Shown piece after piece: positions 1-8,551 of a DNA stretch of 64,000 nucleotides; positions within the stretch are counted from its first letter, which is position 1, and the number at the start of each line of letters is the position of its first letter. The position numbers and the translations under genes are program-made. The notes below the pieces were generated by a model, which did no database searches, was not told the DNA's origin, and saw only the letters and a program-made list of their open reading frames with translations. The DNA comes from an uncultured Clostridia bacterium (GTDB taxonomy: Bacteria > Bacillota > Clostridia > Oscillospirales > CAG-272), in assembly GCA_947630625.1 (NCBI GenBank), contig CANRIL010000010.1:1-64000 (forward strand), given 5' to 3'.

Positions 1-388
1 AGAGTTCGTAACTCTGCGAAAAATTATGCGGTAAATTAAGTTGGAAATTTTTACATTGGAAAAACGGGATAATTAAAGCTGGCTGCCTGTTTCGGGCTGC
101 CAGCTTTTGCGGTTCGGGGACTATATAATAATGTGGAAATTTAATTATATTATATCCTTGCGTCTGCATTTTATAAAATATTCTTATAAATTCAACGGGG
201 CTGCCGCACTTTGAATCGTGCGGCAGCCCCTGCGGTTGGATCCGGTTTGCTGCATGCGCATTTTTTTAAATTAAATCAAACTATATTCGCGCGCGGCAGA
301 ATTTTTTATAGATAAAATCGGCAGTGCGAATAAACTTCCGGCGGGGCGGCAAAAATCATGTTGAAAGCGATATGATCGGAGCTTTGAC
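1..388. other. Intergenic region with three hairpins
   Basis: No gene is visible in the first 388 bases. Bases 1-15 form a short hairpin (AGAGTT/AACTCT). Bases 75-108 form an imperfect GC-rich hairpin ending in TTTT and look like a rho-independent terminator for a gene left of the window. Bases 197-230 form a perfect 13-bp hairpin (GGGGCTGCCGCAC and its complement) with no T-tract. Both larger hairpins share the core GGCTGCC. The stretch between them is AT-rich. Confidence 0.6.
328..356 (+). promoter_or_regulatory. Candidate SigF-type promoter of spoIIR
   Basis: GAATA at 328-332 and GGCAAAAAT at 348-356 are 15 bases apart. The second element fits the SigF -10 pattern GGnnAnAnT and the first differs by one base from GYATA. 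The inferred start near 364 leaves a leader of about 25 bases before the spoIIR start. SigF control of spoIIR is established in Bacillus; here it is inferred from the motif. Confidence 0.5.
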
Positions 389-994
389 ATGAAAAAAATA
401 CTTATTTTATCCGTTGCGGTGCTGCTCGCCGCTTCCCTTTCCTCGTTTTTCCCCACGAAAAACGAGATGTCCTTATATGACAACTTCATCAGGCTGCACG
501 TCATCGCAAATTCGGACAGCGAAGACGACCAGGCTTTGAAGCTGCTCGTGCGCGACCGCGTTCTTGAGACGGCGGCGGCTCGGCTCACTGGTACTGAAAG
601 CAAAGAAGAAGCGGAGGCGGCGCTCGGCGAGATTTTGCCGGAGCTTGAGGCTGCCGCCGCTGAGGTGATCGACGGGGCGGGTGCCGATTATTCCGTAAAG
701 GCGACGCTGACGGAGGAAAAATATCCTCGCCGGTCGTACAGCGGCGTCACGCTGCCTGCCGGAAAATACACGTCTTTGCGGATCATGATAGGCGAGGCGA
801 AGGGACACAACTGGTGGTGTGTTTTATTCCCGCGGCTGTGTACACAGCCAGCCGTTTCCGAAGATGCGCGCGAGGAAGAATTCATTGAATCGGGATTCAC
901 GCCTTCGCAATACAGGATCATCACCGACAGCGAGAACACGCGTTACGTTGTGAAATTCCGCCTCATCGAAATAATAAAGAGTTTTTTTGACTAA
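389..994 (+). CDS. spoIIR: Stage II sporulation protein R
   Basis: This 201-residue protein matches SpoIIR, the forespore-made secreted signal that triggers SpoIIGA to process pro-SigE in the mother cell. The visible family marks are an N-terminal hydrophobic signal segment (about residues 3-20), the block IRLHVIANSDS followed by DQALKLLVRD (about 34-56), and the GHNWWCVLFPRLC segment (about 138-150). The length is normal. The ATG at 389 has CGGAG seven bases upstream. The stop overlaps the stop of the convergent acyltransferase gene by four bases (991-994). A SigF-like promoter lies just upstream, in keeping with forespore expression. Identification is strong; secretion and the SpoIIGA partner are family knowledge. 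Confidence 0.93.
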   Translation: MKKILILSVAVLLAASLSSFFPTKNEMSLYDNFIRLHVIANSDSEDDQALKLLVRDRVLETAAARLTGTESKEEAEAALGEILPELEAAAAEVIDGAGADYSVKATLTEEKYPRRSYSGVTLPAGKYTSLRIMIGEAKGHNWWCVLFPRLCTQPAVSEDAREEEFIESGFTPSQYRIITDSENTRYVVKFRLIEIIKSFFD

Positions 995-2073
995 TCCTTC
1001 GGTTCCGGCTCGCGCGTTCCAAGCTTGTCAACGGCTTTGTCGAGCGCGTCAAGCGCGCGGCGTACGCCGCACAGCTCAAACAATTTTATCCGGCACACGT
1101 CGATAAGCGAACCGGCGACATATATCACGAGCGCTGACGCGAACACGAGTCCGACAAAGCGAAGCGCTCCGCCGCCGCCGAATTTTGTTGCGAAATTATA
1201 TATATAGAGCCGCCAGATGAAATAATTTACGTGGATTATATAGACGCCGAGCGTCGCGGGCGCGAACGTTTTAATGAGCCACACCGGGACTTTGGCGCGA
1301 ATTTTCATTCTCGAAAAGATGATGAGCAGCAACGCCGACGAGGCGAACACGGTCGGCGAAATATAGTTGAGCAGCCATGAAGCGCTGAACCAGACACATC
1401 CCGCCCACGTTAAACCGGTGGAGGCGACATATAAGAGCGCGAGCACCCAGACCGGCTCGCGTTCCCCGATGCGGAACCGCTTGATGAACGCGCCTATCAT
1501 ATATAATATCATGAGCCATATCATACTGTATCCGTTCGAAAGCGTGAACACGGGCGTTCCGAACGCGCACGGGACGAGCATAAACAGGACGACGGAGGCG
1601 CCGGTGAATATCGCGGCGTCCCTTCCGCTGACGGACTGCACCGCGCGATTCAGAAACGGGATGAACAGCGTCATGCCGATATATGAGGTGATATACCAAT
1701 AGTGATTATGAAAAATCGGCGAGATCGAATATGAAAGCGCCTCATCTGTCAACTCCCATCTGCCCGTTCCGATAAAGAAGAGCGCCGCGAGCAGTGTATA
1801 GAAAAGCACCTGTAACCACACGTAAAGCGCGCGGGAATATTTATGTTTTCTTCCGTAACAGACGTAACCGCTGATGAGCGCGTAGCAGTCAACGGAGCCG
1901 TAGCAGATAGTCTCGAGCAACCACGCCGTCTGCCGCTCTCCCCCCGTATTGGCGGACGCGTTGAACGCGCCGCCGCGGTTGAGCACATGAAGCGTCACGA
2001 CCATCAGCATCGACACGATGCGGAACATGTCGACTCCGTAATTGCGGCCTCCGTCACCTGTTTTCGTCTGCAT
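991..2073 (-). CDS. Acyltransferase family 3 membrane protein
   Basis: A 360-residue integral membrane protein with about ten hydrophobic segments. The N-terminus, YGVDMFRIVSMLMVVTLHV, is the family 3 acyltransferase (OafA/WecH type) signature in which Arg and the following His are important. Such enzymes usually O-acetylate surface polysaccharides or peptidoglycan; the substrate cannot be told from sequence. The HNHYWYITSYIGMTLFIPFLN stretch is typical of the clostridial branch. It is the last gene of the folT-folC-lipoprotein series, three bases downstream of the lipoprotein gene, with a GGGGGA ribosome-binding site. The C-terminal tail after the last segment is charged and cytoplasmic. Confidence 0.85.
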   Translation of the reverse strand: MQTKTGDGGRNYGVDMFRIVSMLMVVTLHVLNRGGAFNASANTGGERQTAWLLETICYGSVDCYALISGYVCYGRKHKYSRALYVWLQVLFYTLLAALFFIGTGRWELTDEALSYSISPIFHNHYWYITSYIGMTLFIPFLNRAVQSVSGRDAAIFTGASVVLFMLVPCAFGTPVFTLSNGYSMIWLMILYMIGAFIKRFRIGEREPVWVLALLYVASTGLTWAGCVWFSASWLLNYISPTVFASSALLLIIFSRMKIRAKVPVWLIKTFAPATLGVYIIHVNYFIWRLYIYNFATKFGGGGALRFVGLVFASALVIYVAGSLIDVCRIKLFELCGVRRALDALDKAVDKLGTREPEPKD

Positions 2074-2076
2074 AGT

Positions 2077-2763
2077 TTATTCCCCCACGCGCAAGTAACG
2101 CATATATATAGTTTCGTCCTCGCGCTTCATTATCATTGACGTATATGATTCGGTATCGCCCGACTCGTCAGTCAGCGTAAAGCTGACGCGGTATGTATTT
2201 TCCGTTTCGACGCAGTTGTTTATCTTGACCGAGACGGTCACGGGGAGCGGCTGTCCCGTTGAGGTATACGCGCTGACGCGCGACAGGTATATATATCTGA
2301 CAGTGCTCTCGTGCTTGACGCTCGAATTGCCGCCGAACCAGCGATAAACGGTACTTTCGAAGTCGCCCTCGGGGACAAGCGTTGTGATATTATATTGCGG
2401 ATATTCGCGCGAGGCTTCTTCAAGCAGTTCGGAATTTCCGCTGTACGCGGCATAGCTCGTATTTATCATGTAATTGAGGATCGCGTCGCGATTGCCCGCC
2501 GCCGCGTCTCTCGGATTCTCGAACGGCGCTATATGCGCGCTGTCGAGCGTCAGTATGCCTATCACTTTTACGATATCGTCATATCCTTCGTCGTCGGGGT
2601 TGAGGACGCGGATGACGGTTTCCGCCTCGTAATCGTTCATATCGAAGCCGAAGGCGGACATGATGCTGTTATAAAGCTTCCCTCCCCCGGAGCAGGAGAG
2701 CAGCGACGACGCCGATATCATGAGCGCCGCCGCAAATATGATAAGCCTATACCGTTTTTTCAC
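2077..2763 (-). CDS. Hypothetical lipoprotein
   Basis: This 228-residue protein begins with a lysine/arginine N-region, a hydrophobic segment and a lipobox ending LLSC (Cys about residue 24), so it should be a lipid-anchored extracytoplasmic protein. The rest is soluble, acidic and rich in Tyr, Ser and Thr, with no motif I recognise. The start is GTG at 2763, directly next to the folC stop, and its ribosome-binding site GGAGG lies inside the last folC codons, so translation is probably coupled. Function is unknown; position in the folate operon need not mean a folate role. Confidence 0.75.
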   Translation of the reverse strand: MKKRYRLIIFAAALMISASSLLSCSGGGKLYNSIMSAFGFDMNDYEAETVIRVLNPDDEGYDDIVKVIGILTLDSAHIAPFENPRDAAAGNRDAILNYMINTSYAAYSGNSELLEEASREYPQYNITTLVPEGDFESTVYRWFGGNSSVKHESTVRYIYLSRVSAYTSTGQPLPVTVSVKINNCVETENTYRVSFTLTDESGDTESYTSMIMKREDETIYMRYLRVGE

Positions 2764-4044
2764 TTATATTCCTCCAAGCGCTGAGACGGCTTTTGCCGCC
2801 TCGGCGTACATATAGAGTGACCCGAATATGAAGAGCGGTCGATCGTTTTCCCTGGCGTCCCGCGCCGCCGCGATCACGCCGTCGGCGACGGATGCGCACG
2901 GGTGAGCCTCGACGCCTTCATTCTCAAACGCGGCGGCATAATCCTCCGCCGAAAGCGCGCGCGGGTTATCGGGCACGACAGTATACACCCGCGCGAGCGC
3001 GCGCGACGCGATATTGACGGTTTCGCGGTAGTCTTTATCCGCCATCACGCCGGTGAGCGCCGTGACCTTTTTGCCCGGAAAATATGATTCTATGCTGTCG
3101 ATCGCCGCGGCGACGCCCTGCGGGTTGTGGCCGCCGTCATAAATTATCACGGGGTCGCGCCGCAAAAGCTCGAACCGCGCGTGCCACACGGTCGAGATGA
3201 GCGAGGCGCGGATGTTTTCTTCATTTATATTATATCCGAGCTCACGCATTGTATTTGCCGCCTCGATCACGGCCGCCGCGTTTCTCGGCTGATATATTCC
3301 GGCGAGCTTTGTTTCGTATTCGCGCCCTTTGTAAGTAAACCGGCTGCCGTCGACGGATGAGGCAGACACATTAAGTGATCCGTAATCCGGCGCAAAGACG
3401 GAACAGCCGAGGCTGGCGGCAGTATCCGCGACGACCTTTGCCGCCGCCGCGTTCGTCCCCGTGAACATCACGGGGACGGTTTTTTTTATTATTCCCGCCT
3501 TTTCGGCGGCGATTTTTTCAACGGTGTCGCCGAGGATCGCGGTATGATCAAGCGATATCTCAGTTATCACGGAAAGGGTCGGGGTTTTTATGACATTTGT
3601 GGCGTCGAGCCTTCCGCCCATCCCGACCTCGAGCACGACGATATCACATTCGGCGCGTCTGAAATATTCAAATGCGATCGCCGCTATGAGTTCGAATTCT
3701 GTCGGCGGGTCGTCCATTTTGTCCGCTTCCCTGCGGACAAAATCTGTCACCTCTGCGAGCTCGTCCTTGCCGATGTCGCGCCCCATGACGCGTATCCTTT
3801 CGCAAAACGAGAGCACAAACGGAGATGTGAACAGTCCCGTTTTATATCCGGCGTCGCGAAGGACGCCTTCGAGCATGGCGCAGAAGGAGCCTTTGCCGTT
3901 CGTTCCCGCGACATGGACGAATTTGAGCTTGTCCTGCGGGTCGCCGAGCCTCCGGCAGAGCTCTGTTATTCTTGAAAGTCCCGGGCGGCTTCCGCGCCAC
4001 GAGACTGAATGTATATAAGATACGGCCTCATCATAAGTCATCAT
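2764..4044 (-). CDS. folC: Folylpolyglutamate synthase / dihydrofolate synthase
   Basis: FolC (426 residues) is an ATP-dependent ligase that adds glutamate to dihydropteroate and to reduced folates. The Mur-ligase-type P-loop GTNGKGS is at residues 47-53, followed by the TSPFVLSFCERIRV block, the EVGMGGRLDATN motif and SLDHTAILGDT. The C-terminal domain carries YDGGHNPQG. Length is usual. Two ATG codons open the frame; the start overlaps the end of folT by 14 bases, indicating one transcript. Because folT lies under a THF riboswitch, folC expression is probably linked to folate supply, although the riboswitch helix acts directly only on folT translation. Confidence 0.95.
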   Translation of the reverse strand: MMTYDEAVSYIHSVSWRGSRPGLSRITELCRRLGDPQDKLKFVHVAGTNGKGSFCAMLEGVLRDAGYKTGLFTSPFVLSFCERIRVMGRDIGKDELAEVTDFVRREADKMDDPPTEFELIAAIAFEYFRRAECDIVVLEVGMGGRLDATNVIKTPTLSVITEISLDHTAILGDTVEKIAAEKAGIIKKTVPVMFTGTNAAAAKVVADTAASLGCSVFAPDYGSLNVSASSVDGSRFTYKGREYETKLAGIYQPRNAAAVIEAANTMRELGYNINEENIRASLISTVWHARFELLRRDPVIIYDGGHNPQGVAAAIDSIESYFPGKKVTALTGVMADKDYRETVNIASRALARVYTVVPDNPRALSAEDYAAAFENEGVEAHPCASVADGVIAAARDARENDRPLFIFGSLYMYAEAAKAVSALGGI

Positions 4045-4582
4045 TCTTATTCAAAAACCTCATGATCTGCTTGTTTTTTACGAGCGCCAGGATGACGCAT
4101 GTCTCTATCACGACGGCGACCGCGGAAAATCCCGCGCCGATAAACACGCCGTACCACGGCATTTTGTACATTATCATCTTGGCGAACTGTTTTATTATAA
4201 CCTGTCCCAAAAGGTGCGCCGACGCGGCGGCGAGAAAATAGCTGCCCTTTCCGGGAATCCGCCGGTGCACGGCGCGGAACACGAGTCCCGCCGTTGCCCC
4301 GACGCACGCCGCCCCCACGGTAATAAGAGGATTGACGGCGGGATTCGTTGACAAAAGGCAGCTTATCACGTCGACAGCGACGCCGACGGCGGCTCCCGAC
4401 AGCGGTCCGACGAATATCCCGGCCATTATGACGCCGAGATTTTCGAGCGTAAACCTATAGAGAACGCCGATGGTGAAGAGGTTCTTGCAGATTATTCCGA
4501 GAACGACGCTCACCGCCGTCATCATCGCAAGCGCGGTGATTTTTTTTGCCGCTGTGCGGCCTGATCTTACGTTTTGTTTCAT
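4031..4582 (-). CDS. folT: ECF transporter S component, folate-specific
   Basis: A 183-residue membrane protein with about six hydrophobic segments that matches the folate family of ECF S components, the substrate-binding subunit used with a shared EcfA/EcfA'/EcfT module (not in this window). Family marks include the N-terminal ITALAMMTAVSVVLG segment and LYRFTLENLGVIMAGIFVGP. I chose the ATG at 4582 because AGGAGGG lies nine bases ahead; a longer frame from 4642 would run into the riboswitch aptamer. The riboswitch upstream supports folate as substrate. folC follows with a 14-base overlap. Confidence 0.9.
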   Translation of the reverse strand: MKQNVRSGRTAAKKITALAMMTAVSVVLGIICKNLFTIGVLYRFTLENLGVIMAGIFVGPLSGAAVGVAVDVISCLLSTNPAVNPLITVGAACVGATAGLVFRAVHRRIPGKGSYFLAAASAHLLGQVIIKQFAKMIMYKMPWYGVFIGAGFSAVAVVIETCVILALVKNKQIMRFLNKNDDL

Positions 4583-4584
4583 TT

Positions 4585-4629
4585 GTATTGCCCTCCTTTG
4601 CCCACAGATTGCAGCCGGGAAGACAATAC
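4585..4629 (-). promoter_or_regulatory. Shine-Dalgarno-sequestering helix before folT
   Basis: On the minus strand, bases 4629-4618 (GTATTGTCTTCC) pair with 4596-4585 (GGAGGGCAATAC) over 12 continuous base pairs, two of them G-U. The right arm contains the whole folT ribosome-binding site and ends two bases before the ATG. This is the expected expression platform of a translational riboswitch: folate binding upstream should favour this hairpin and block folT translation. Pairing is read directly; the mechanism is inferred. Confidence 0.7.
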
Positions 4630-4638
4630 TCCCTTGTT

Positions 4639-4736
4639 GCAACAGCGGGATGCGGCATGCGCACCGCGATCTCTCTTCGTTCCCGGAGCAACTCCCCGTC
4701 CCCGGGACACTTTACGCGCGCACGCCTACTCTGTGC
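4639..4736 (-). ncRNA. Tetrahydrofolate (THF) riboswitch
   Basis: The minus-strand leader of folT matches the THF-I aptamer. The conserved 3' strand ACGAAG-GAGA-CGCGGTG and the following GCATCC are present, as is the 5' AGAGTAG and the GTAAAGTG segment. The helices are clear: a 9-bp P2 (GGCGTGCGC with GCGCATGCC, one G-U) and a 6-bp P3 (TCCCGG/CCGGGA) with a 15-base loop able to make the known pseudoknot; P1 (GCACAG with CTGTTGC) is short with one bulge. THF riboswitches repress folate uptake genes when reduced folate is abundant, and the gene here is folT. Confidence 0.9.
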
Positions 4737-4778
4737 TTATTTTTTATTTTTATATAAACCGCCGGGATGCGGATATTT

Positions 4779-5726
4779 TCAGACGCCCGGCGTCACGCCG
4801 CCGTAGACCTCCATGAGCTTTTTGTTGAATTCCTCAGCTGTATTGTAGCCCATCTTCTTCTGGCGGTTGTTCATCGCGGCGATCTCTATTACGACGGCGA
4901 GGTTTCTGCCCGGGCGGACAGGGATCGTCGTTGTCGGCACGTCGATGCCGAGGATGTTCGTATATTCGGTTTCGAGGCCGAAACGGTCATACGTTTTGCC
5001 CTTCTCCCACGTTTCGAGCTTGATTATCATATTGACGCGCTCAGTCTCCTTGATCGAGCCCATACCGAATATCCGGCGAACGTCGATTATTCCGATGCCG
5101 CGCAGTTCTATGTAATATCTTATAAGCTCGGGCGAGGTTCCCACAAGCGAAACTGCGGAAACGCGCTTGATCTCAACGGCGTCGTCCGCTATGAAGCGGT
5201 GTCCGCGCTTGACAAGCTCGATCGCCGTTTCGCTCTTGCCGATCCCGCTGTCGCCGAGGATGAGGACGCCCTCGCCGTAAACTTCGACGAGCACGCCGTG
5301 TATCGTGATGCGCGGGGCGAGATGCAGATTCAGTGAGGCGATGAGCGCGGCAAGGAATTCGCTCGTAAGCTGGTCTGTCAAAAGCAATGGCACCTCGTAA
5401 TATTCCGCCATCTCCGTCATTTCGTCCGACGGCTTATTGCCGCTGGTGATAATTACCGCGACAGGACGCCGCGATAAATAGTCCGCCAGCATGCGCTTGC
5501 GCACGTCAGGTTCCATCGATTCAAGATAAGCATGCTCGACGATGCCGACAAGCTGGATGCGCGCAGGTTCAAATCTGTTGAAATATCCGGAAAACGCAAG
5601 TCCCGGGCGGTTTACCTCCGCTATCGTGATCTCACGTTCACGCCCGTCTTCGGGCATATATACAGGCTGGAGCGAAAATTCGTCTACGATTTTTCCGAGC
5701 TCCACCGTCGGTTTGTTAAGTCCCAT
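4779..5726 (-). CDS. hprK: HPr kinase/phosphorylase
   Basis: A 315-residue HprK, the bifunctional sensor that phosphorylates and dephosphorylates Ser46 of the PTS protein HPr and so drives catabolite repression in Firmicutes. The N-terminal domain covers about residues 1-130; the kinase domain holds HGVLVEVYGEGVLILGDSGIGKSE with the P-loop GDSGIGKS at 158-165, RFIADDAVEI (178-187) and the capping segment near the C-terminus. Length is normal. AAGGAAGG precedes the ATG. It has its own SigA-type promoter and no strong terminator, so transcription may continue into the folT leader 40 bases downstream. ptsH is not in the window. Confidence 0.96.
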   Translation of the reverse strand: MGLNKPTVELGKIVDEFSLQPVYMPEDGREREITIAEVNRPGLAFSGYFNRFEPARIQLVGIVEHAYLESMEPDVRKRMLADYLSRRPVAVIITSGNKPSDEMTEMAEYYEVPLLLTDQLTSEFLAALIASLNLHLAPRITIHGVLVEVYGEGVLILGDSGIGKSETAIELVKRGHRFIADDAVEIKRVSAVSLVGTSPELIRYYIELRGIGIIDVRRIFGMGSIKETERVNMIIKLETWEKGKTYDRFGLETEYTNILGIDVPTTTIPVRPGRNLAVVIEIAAMNNRQKKMGYNTAEEFNKKLMEVYGGVTPGV

Positions 5727-5764
5727 TTGTCCGCCTTCCTTATTCCGTTATTTCGTACAATTGC

Positions 5765-5793
5765 ATTGTACCATACGTGCGTCCGCTTTTCAA
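5765..5793 (-). promoter_or_regulatory. SigA-type promoter of hprK
   Basis: On the minus strand TTGAAA (5793-5788) and TACAAT (5770-5765) are separated by 17 bases, followed by a leader of about 35 bases to the hprK ATG. Confidence 0.75.
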
Positions 5794-5886
5794 GTAGACG
5801 CGGCAAATTTTATTATCATATGCCGAGGGCGTAAAGCGCCGTCTGCCGAAACTTCGCACCCGCAGGCTTTTTCGGCGCGAAAGCGG

Positions 5887-5916
5887 TTGACTTTGCACGT
5901 GCTTTCGATATATAAT
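5887..5916 (+). promoter_or_regulatory. SigA-type promoter of the parvulin lipoprotein gene
   Basis: TTGACT at 5887-5892 and TATAAT at 5911-5916, 18 bases apart. The inferred start near 5923 rules out the ATG at 5921 as the translation start and supports the one at 5960. Confidence 0.75.
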
Positions 5917-5959
5917 AAAGATGATTTCATATTTGACGATGAAGGACTTTTTTATCGTT

Positions 5960-6982
5960 ATGAGAAAAAAATTTGTTCAGTTCATATCGTTTGCCGCGGC
6001 GCTTTTCATTATTGCCTCATCGCTTGTCTCATGCGGCGACAAATACGATTTCCCGGCGAGCACCGAGGAAGAGGCGGACACCGTTCTGACTATCGGGGAT
6101 TACGAGGTCCCGTTTGAGCAGTACCGCTATTTCTTCATGAATTTCAAAGCCGAATACGACGACGGGCTCGACAGCTATTGGCGGACGCACGACAAAGACG
6201 AGGCTTTCGCCGAGATCGACGCCCTCGCCCGCGATTCGCTGCTCCGCTGCTACGCGACGTTTTCACTCGCCCTCGACTACGATATCGACTATAAAAGCGG
6301 CGCCATCCAGAAGGACGTGATGGAGTCGATAAACAATTCCGTCGAGAATACATACGGCGGGCTTGAAAAATATCTTGAGGCGCTGTCTGCCGCGCATATG
6401 AATCATTCCGTTTACCGCTTCGCTATGTCCGAGCTTGAAGTCGAAAGGCAGCTCTTTTCGCTGCTGAAGGATAACGGCGACATAAAATCAGACGAGGACA
6501 CGGTGCGCGCCGCGATAAAGGACGGCGAATTTTGCCGCGCCAAGCAGGTTCTGATCATGAACAACGACGGCGACGACCCGGAGGAAAACCGCAAGAAGGC
6601 GGAAAATGTCCTCGCGCTCGCGCAGCTCGGTTCCAATTTTGACAAGCTCGTCGCCGATTACGGCGAGGACCCGGAGATGATAACGAATCCGACCGGCTAT
6701 TATTTCACGCACGGCGAGCTCATTGAGGAATTCGAAGACGCCGCTTTCGCGCTCGAGATCGGAGAGCTGTCAGATATCGTCGAGTCGCCGCTCGGATATC
6801 ACATCATTTTAAGACTTGAGCCGGACGAGGGCTACATCAATGAAAATATAGCTTCGCTCGCCGAGGCATATGCGGCGAACAGATTTCACGCGCTCGTCGA
6901 CAAGCGCGCGGAAACGATGAAAATTTCCGACACCGAACTCTCGCGCTCGCTGTCGCTCGACGATTTCTTCTACGACAACTAA
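5960..6982 (+). CDS. Parvulin-type peptidyl-prolyl isomerase lipoprotein (PrsA/SurA-like)
   Basis: A 340-residue exported protein. From the ATG at 5960 (GAAGGA 13 bases ahead) there is a signal peptide ending in the lipobox LVSC (Cys 25), so it should be anchored outside the membrane. The middle is helical and acidic. About residues 180-285 form a parvulin domain: AKQVLI in place of the usual ARHIL, the NFDKLVADYGEDP segment, GYYFTHGELIEEFEDAAFAL and LSDIVESPLGYHII. Such proteins fold secreted proteins after Sec export. The longer frame from 5921 starts at the inferred transcript start and is unlikely. It is the first gene of a set with the two downstream membrane or signalling-like genes. 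Confidence 0.85.
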   Translation: MRKKFVQFISFAAALFIIASSLVSCGDKYDFPASTEEEADTVLTIGDYEVPFEQYRYFFMNFKAEYDDGLDSYWRTHDKDEAFAEIDALARDSLLRCYATFSLALDYDIDYKSGAIQKDVMESINNSVENTYGGLEKYLEALSAAHMNHSVYRFAMSELEVERQLFSLLKDNGDIKSDEDTVRAAIKDGEFCRAKQVLIMNNDGDDPEENRKKAENVLALAQLGSNFDKLVADYGEDPEMITNPTGYYFTHGELIEEFEDAAFALEIGELSDIVESPLGYHIILRLEPDEGYINENIASLAEAYAANRFHALVDKRAETMKISDTELSRSLSLDDFFYDN

Positions 6983-7030
6983 TAAAGGCGCGAAATTTCC
7001 GGACAATTTTCGAAAGGAGGGCGGCTTTAT

Positions 7031-8491
7031 TTGAACAACAACTACCATGCACCGATACAGTTCAAGCATTACAAAAGCAAACGTCGTTACGGCAAGCGTA
7101 AGATAAAGATCAACCTGACCGTTGTCGGGATAATAATATTCGCCGTCGCGTGCGTCGTTGGGACAGTTTGTCTCGGCAACTACCTGCGCGGCAAAGTCGA
7201 CGCCGGAGACGGCGTCGGCTATTCGGGCAGCATCGGCTCAGGTTCGGGCAATGATGCTGTCGGTCCTAACGTCGGAGACGCGGCGCAAACACACGAAAGC
7301 ATGAGATCGGGATGTTTTGATCTTGCGACCGGCAGCGCCGACCGCCTGTTTGACGCCGGTTACGACGCCGTGACCGTTCCGCTCACGGACGAAGACGGCG
7401 TTCTGCTCTACGATTCGGACGCCGCGAAGGCGCTTTCGCGTCAGCCGACTGAGACGGAACTTCCGAAGCTCGACGAAAAGCTGGCAGAGATCCGCGCCGC
7501 CGCAAGCGCGCGCGGCATCAAGGCGAAAATTACCGTATATTACGATATGAGATATTCGCAGAACGCCGACCCCGTCATTTCCGAGGCGACGCTGCTTTAC
7601 GAAACGGCTGTAATCGCGGAGGCATACTCTCTCGGCGCTGACGAGGCGCTGATAACTGGTATTCCCGTCGAAAAGGACGCAGCGTCCGCGCTCGAGATCA
7701 TAGATAAGCTGCGCGCGTCAGCCCCCGGAATAAGGCTCCGGCTCGCGCTTCCCTATGAGATATTCGGGGACGCCGCGATGTCACAGACGCTTGACGCCGT
7801 CGCGGACGCGGCGGGCGCGCTCGCAGTCGATGCGCGCTCGCTTGACTGGTCTTACAGCGAGACAAACGACTCGCCGGAGACTGATCCGGGCACGGAAACG
7901 GGCACGCCCGCGACGCCTGAAAGAAGTGAGCGGCACTCGAACATATTTGACGAGCTTGACCGCGCCGCCTCGTCGATCCGCAGCAGCGTGTCACTTTACA
8001 GTCTCGGCTTCGTTCTGCTCGGCGACAATATGTATCTCGAATCTGAAGCTGTCGACGCGCTGATAAAGAACGGCATTTACAGCTATTATACAGTCACGTC
8101 CCCTGAGGATACGTCGGCGCCGTCGACCGGCGACACGGAGCCCCCGGTCACGGATGACACGGGCACATCGACCGACCCCGATCCCAAGCCAAAGCCGAAA
8201 CCGAAGCCCGAAACAGACCAAAAGCCCGAAACCGATCCCGCGCCGGACACCGAACCGACACCGGGCACAGACCCGACGCCGGGCACCGATCCTGTGCCTG
8301 ATACCGACCCCGCACCGGATACAGACCCCTCCCCTGACACCGACCCCGCGCCGGGCACCGATCCGGGCACGGAAACCGGGCCGGACACAGACCCCGGCAC
8401 CGAAACAACACCGGGCACCGAAACCGAGCCGGAACCTGAACCGGAGCCGGGACCCGGCGATGAAACAGAATCACCGGCGCCGGAGGAATGA
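7031..8491 (+). CDS. Membrane-anchored extracellular protein with Thr-Asp-Pro repeat tail
   Basis: This 486-residue protein starts with TTG at 7031; AGGAGG lies ten bases upstream and no better start exists. A basic cytoplasmic end (about 1-27) precedes one membrane segment (about 28-48), so the rest is outside the cell. Residues 90-260 look folded and alternate predicted helices and strands (LFDAGYDAVTVPL, GIKAKITVYYDMRY, GIRLRLALPYEIFG), loosely like a glycoside-hydrolase-type barrel, but I cannot assign a family. From about residue 340 the chain becomes a Pro/Thr/Asp/Glu tail with TDP-x-P-x repeats followed by an EPEPEP stretch, probably a wall-spanning linker. No sorting motif is seen at the end. 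Confidence 0.7.
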   Translation: MNNNYHAPIQFKHYKSKRRYGKRKIKINLTVVGIIIFAVACVVGTVCLGNYLRGKVDAGDGVGYSGSIGSGSGNDAVGPNVGDAAQTHESMRSGCFDLATGSADRLFDAGYDAVTVPLTDEDGVLLYDSDAAKALSRQPTETELPKLDEKLAEIRAAASARGIKAKITVYYDMRYSQNADPVISEATLLYETAVIAEAYSLGADEALITGIPVEKDAASALEIIDKLRASAPGIRLRLALPYEIFGDAAMSQTLDAVADAAGALAVDARSLDWSYSETNDSPETDPGTETGTPATPERSERHSNIFDELDRAASSIRSSVSLYSLGFVLLGDNMYLESEAVDALIKNGIYSYYTVTSPEDTSAPSTGDTEPPVTDDTGTSTDPDPKPKPKPKPETDQKPETDPAPDTEPTPGTDPTPGTDPVPDTDPAPDTDPSPDTDPAPGTDPGTETGPDTDPGTETTPGTETEPEPEPEPGPGDETESPAPEE

Positions 8492-8551
8492 AAGCTTTCG
8501 GTCGGGCACATCCTTACAGCTTAAAAAACATAAAAACGGGAGAACGTCTCT

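Noticed and set aside
8086-8511. Long minus-strand frame rich in Val, Ser and Gly opposite the TDP-repeat tail
   Set aside because: It is the reverse of the repetitive Thr-Asp-Pro coding sequence, with no ribosome-binding site; the plus-strand gene explains it.
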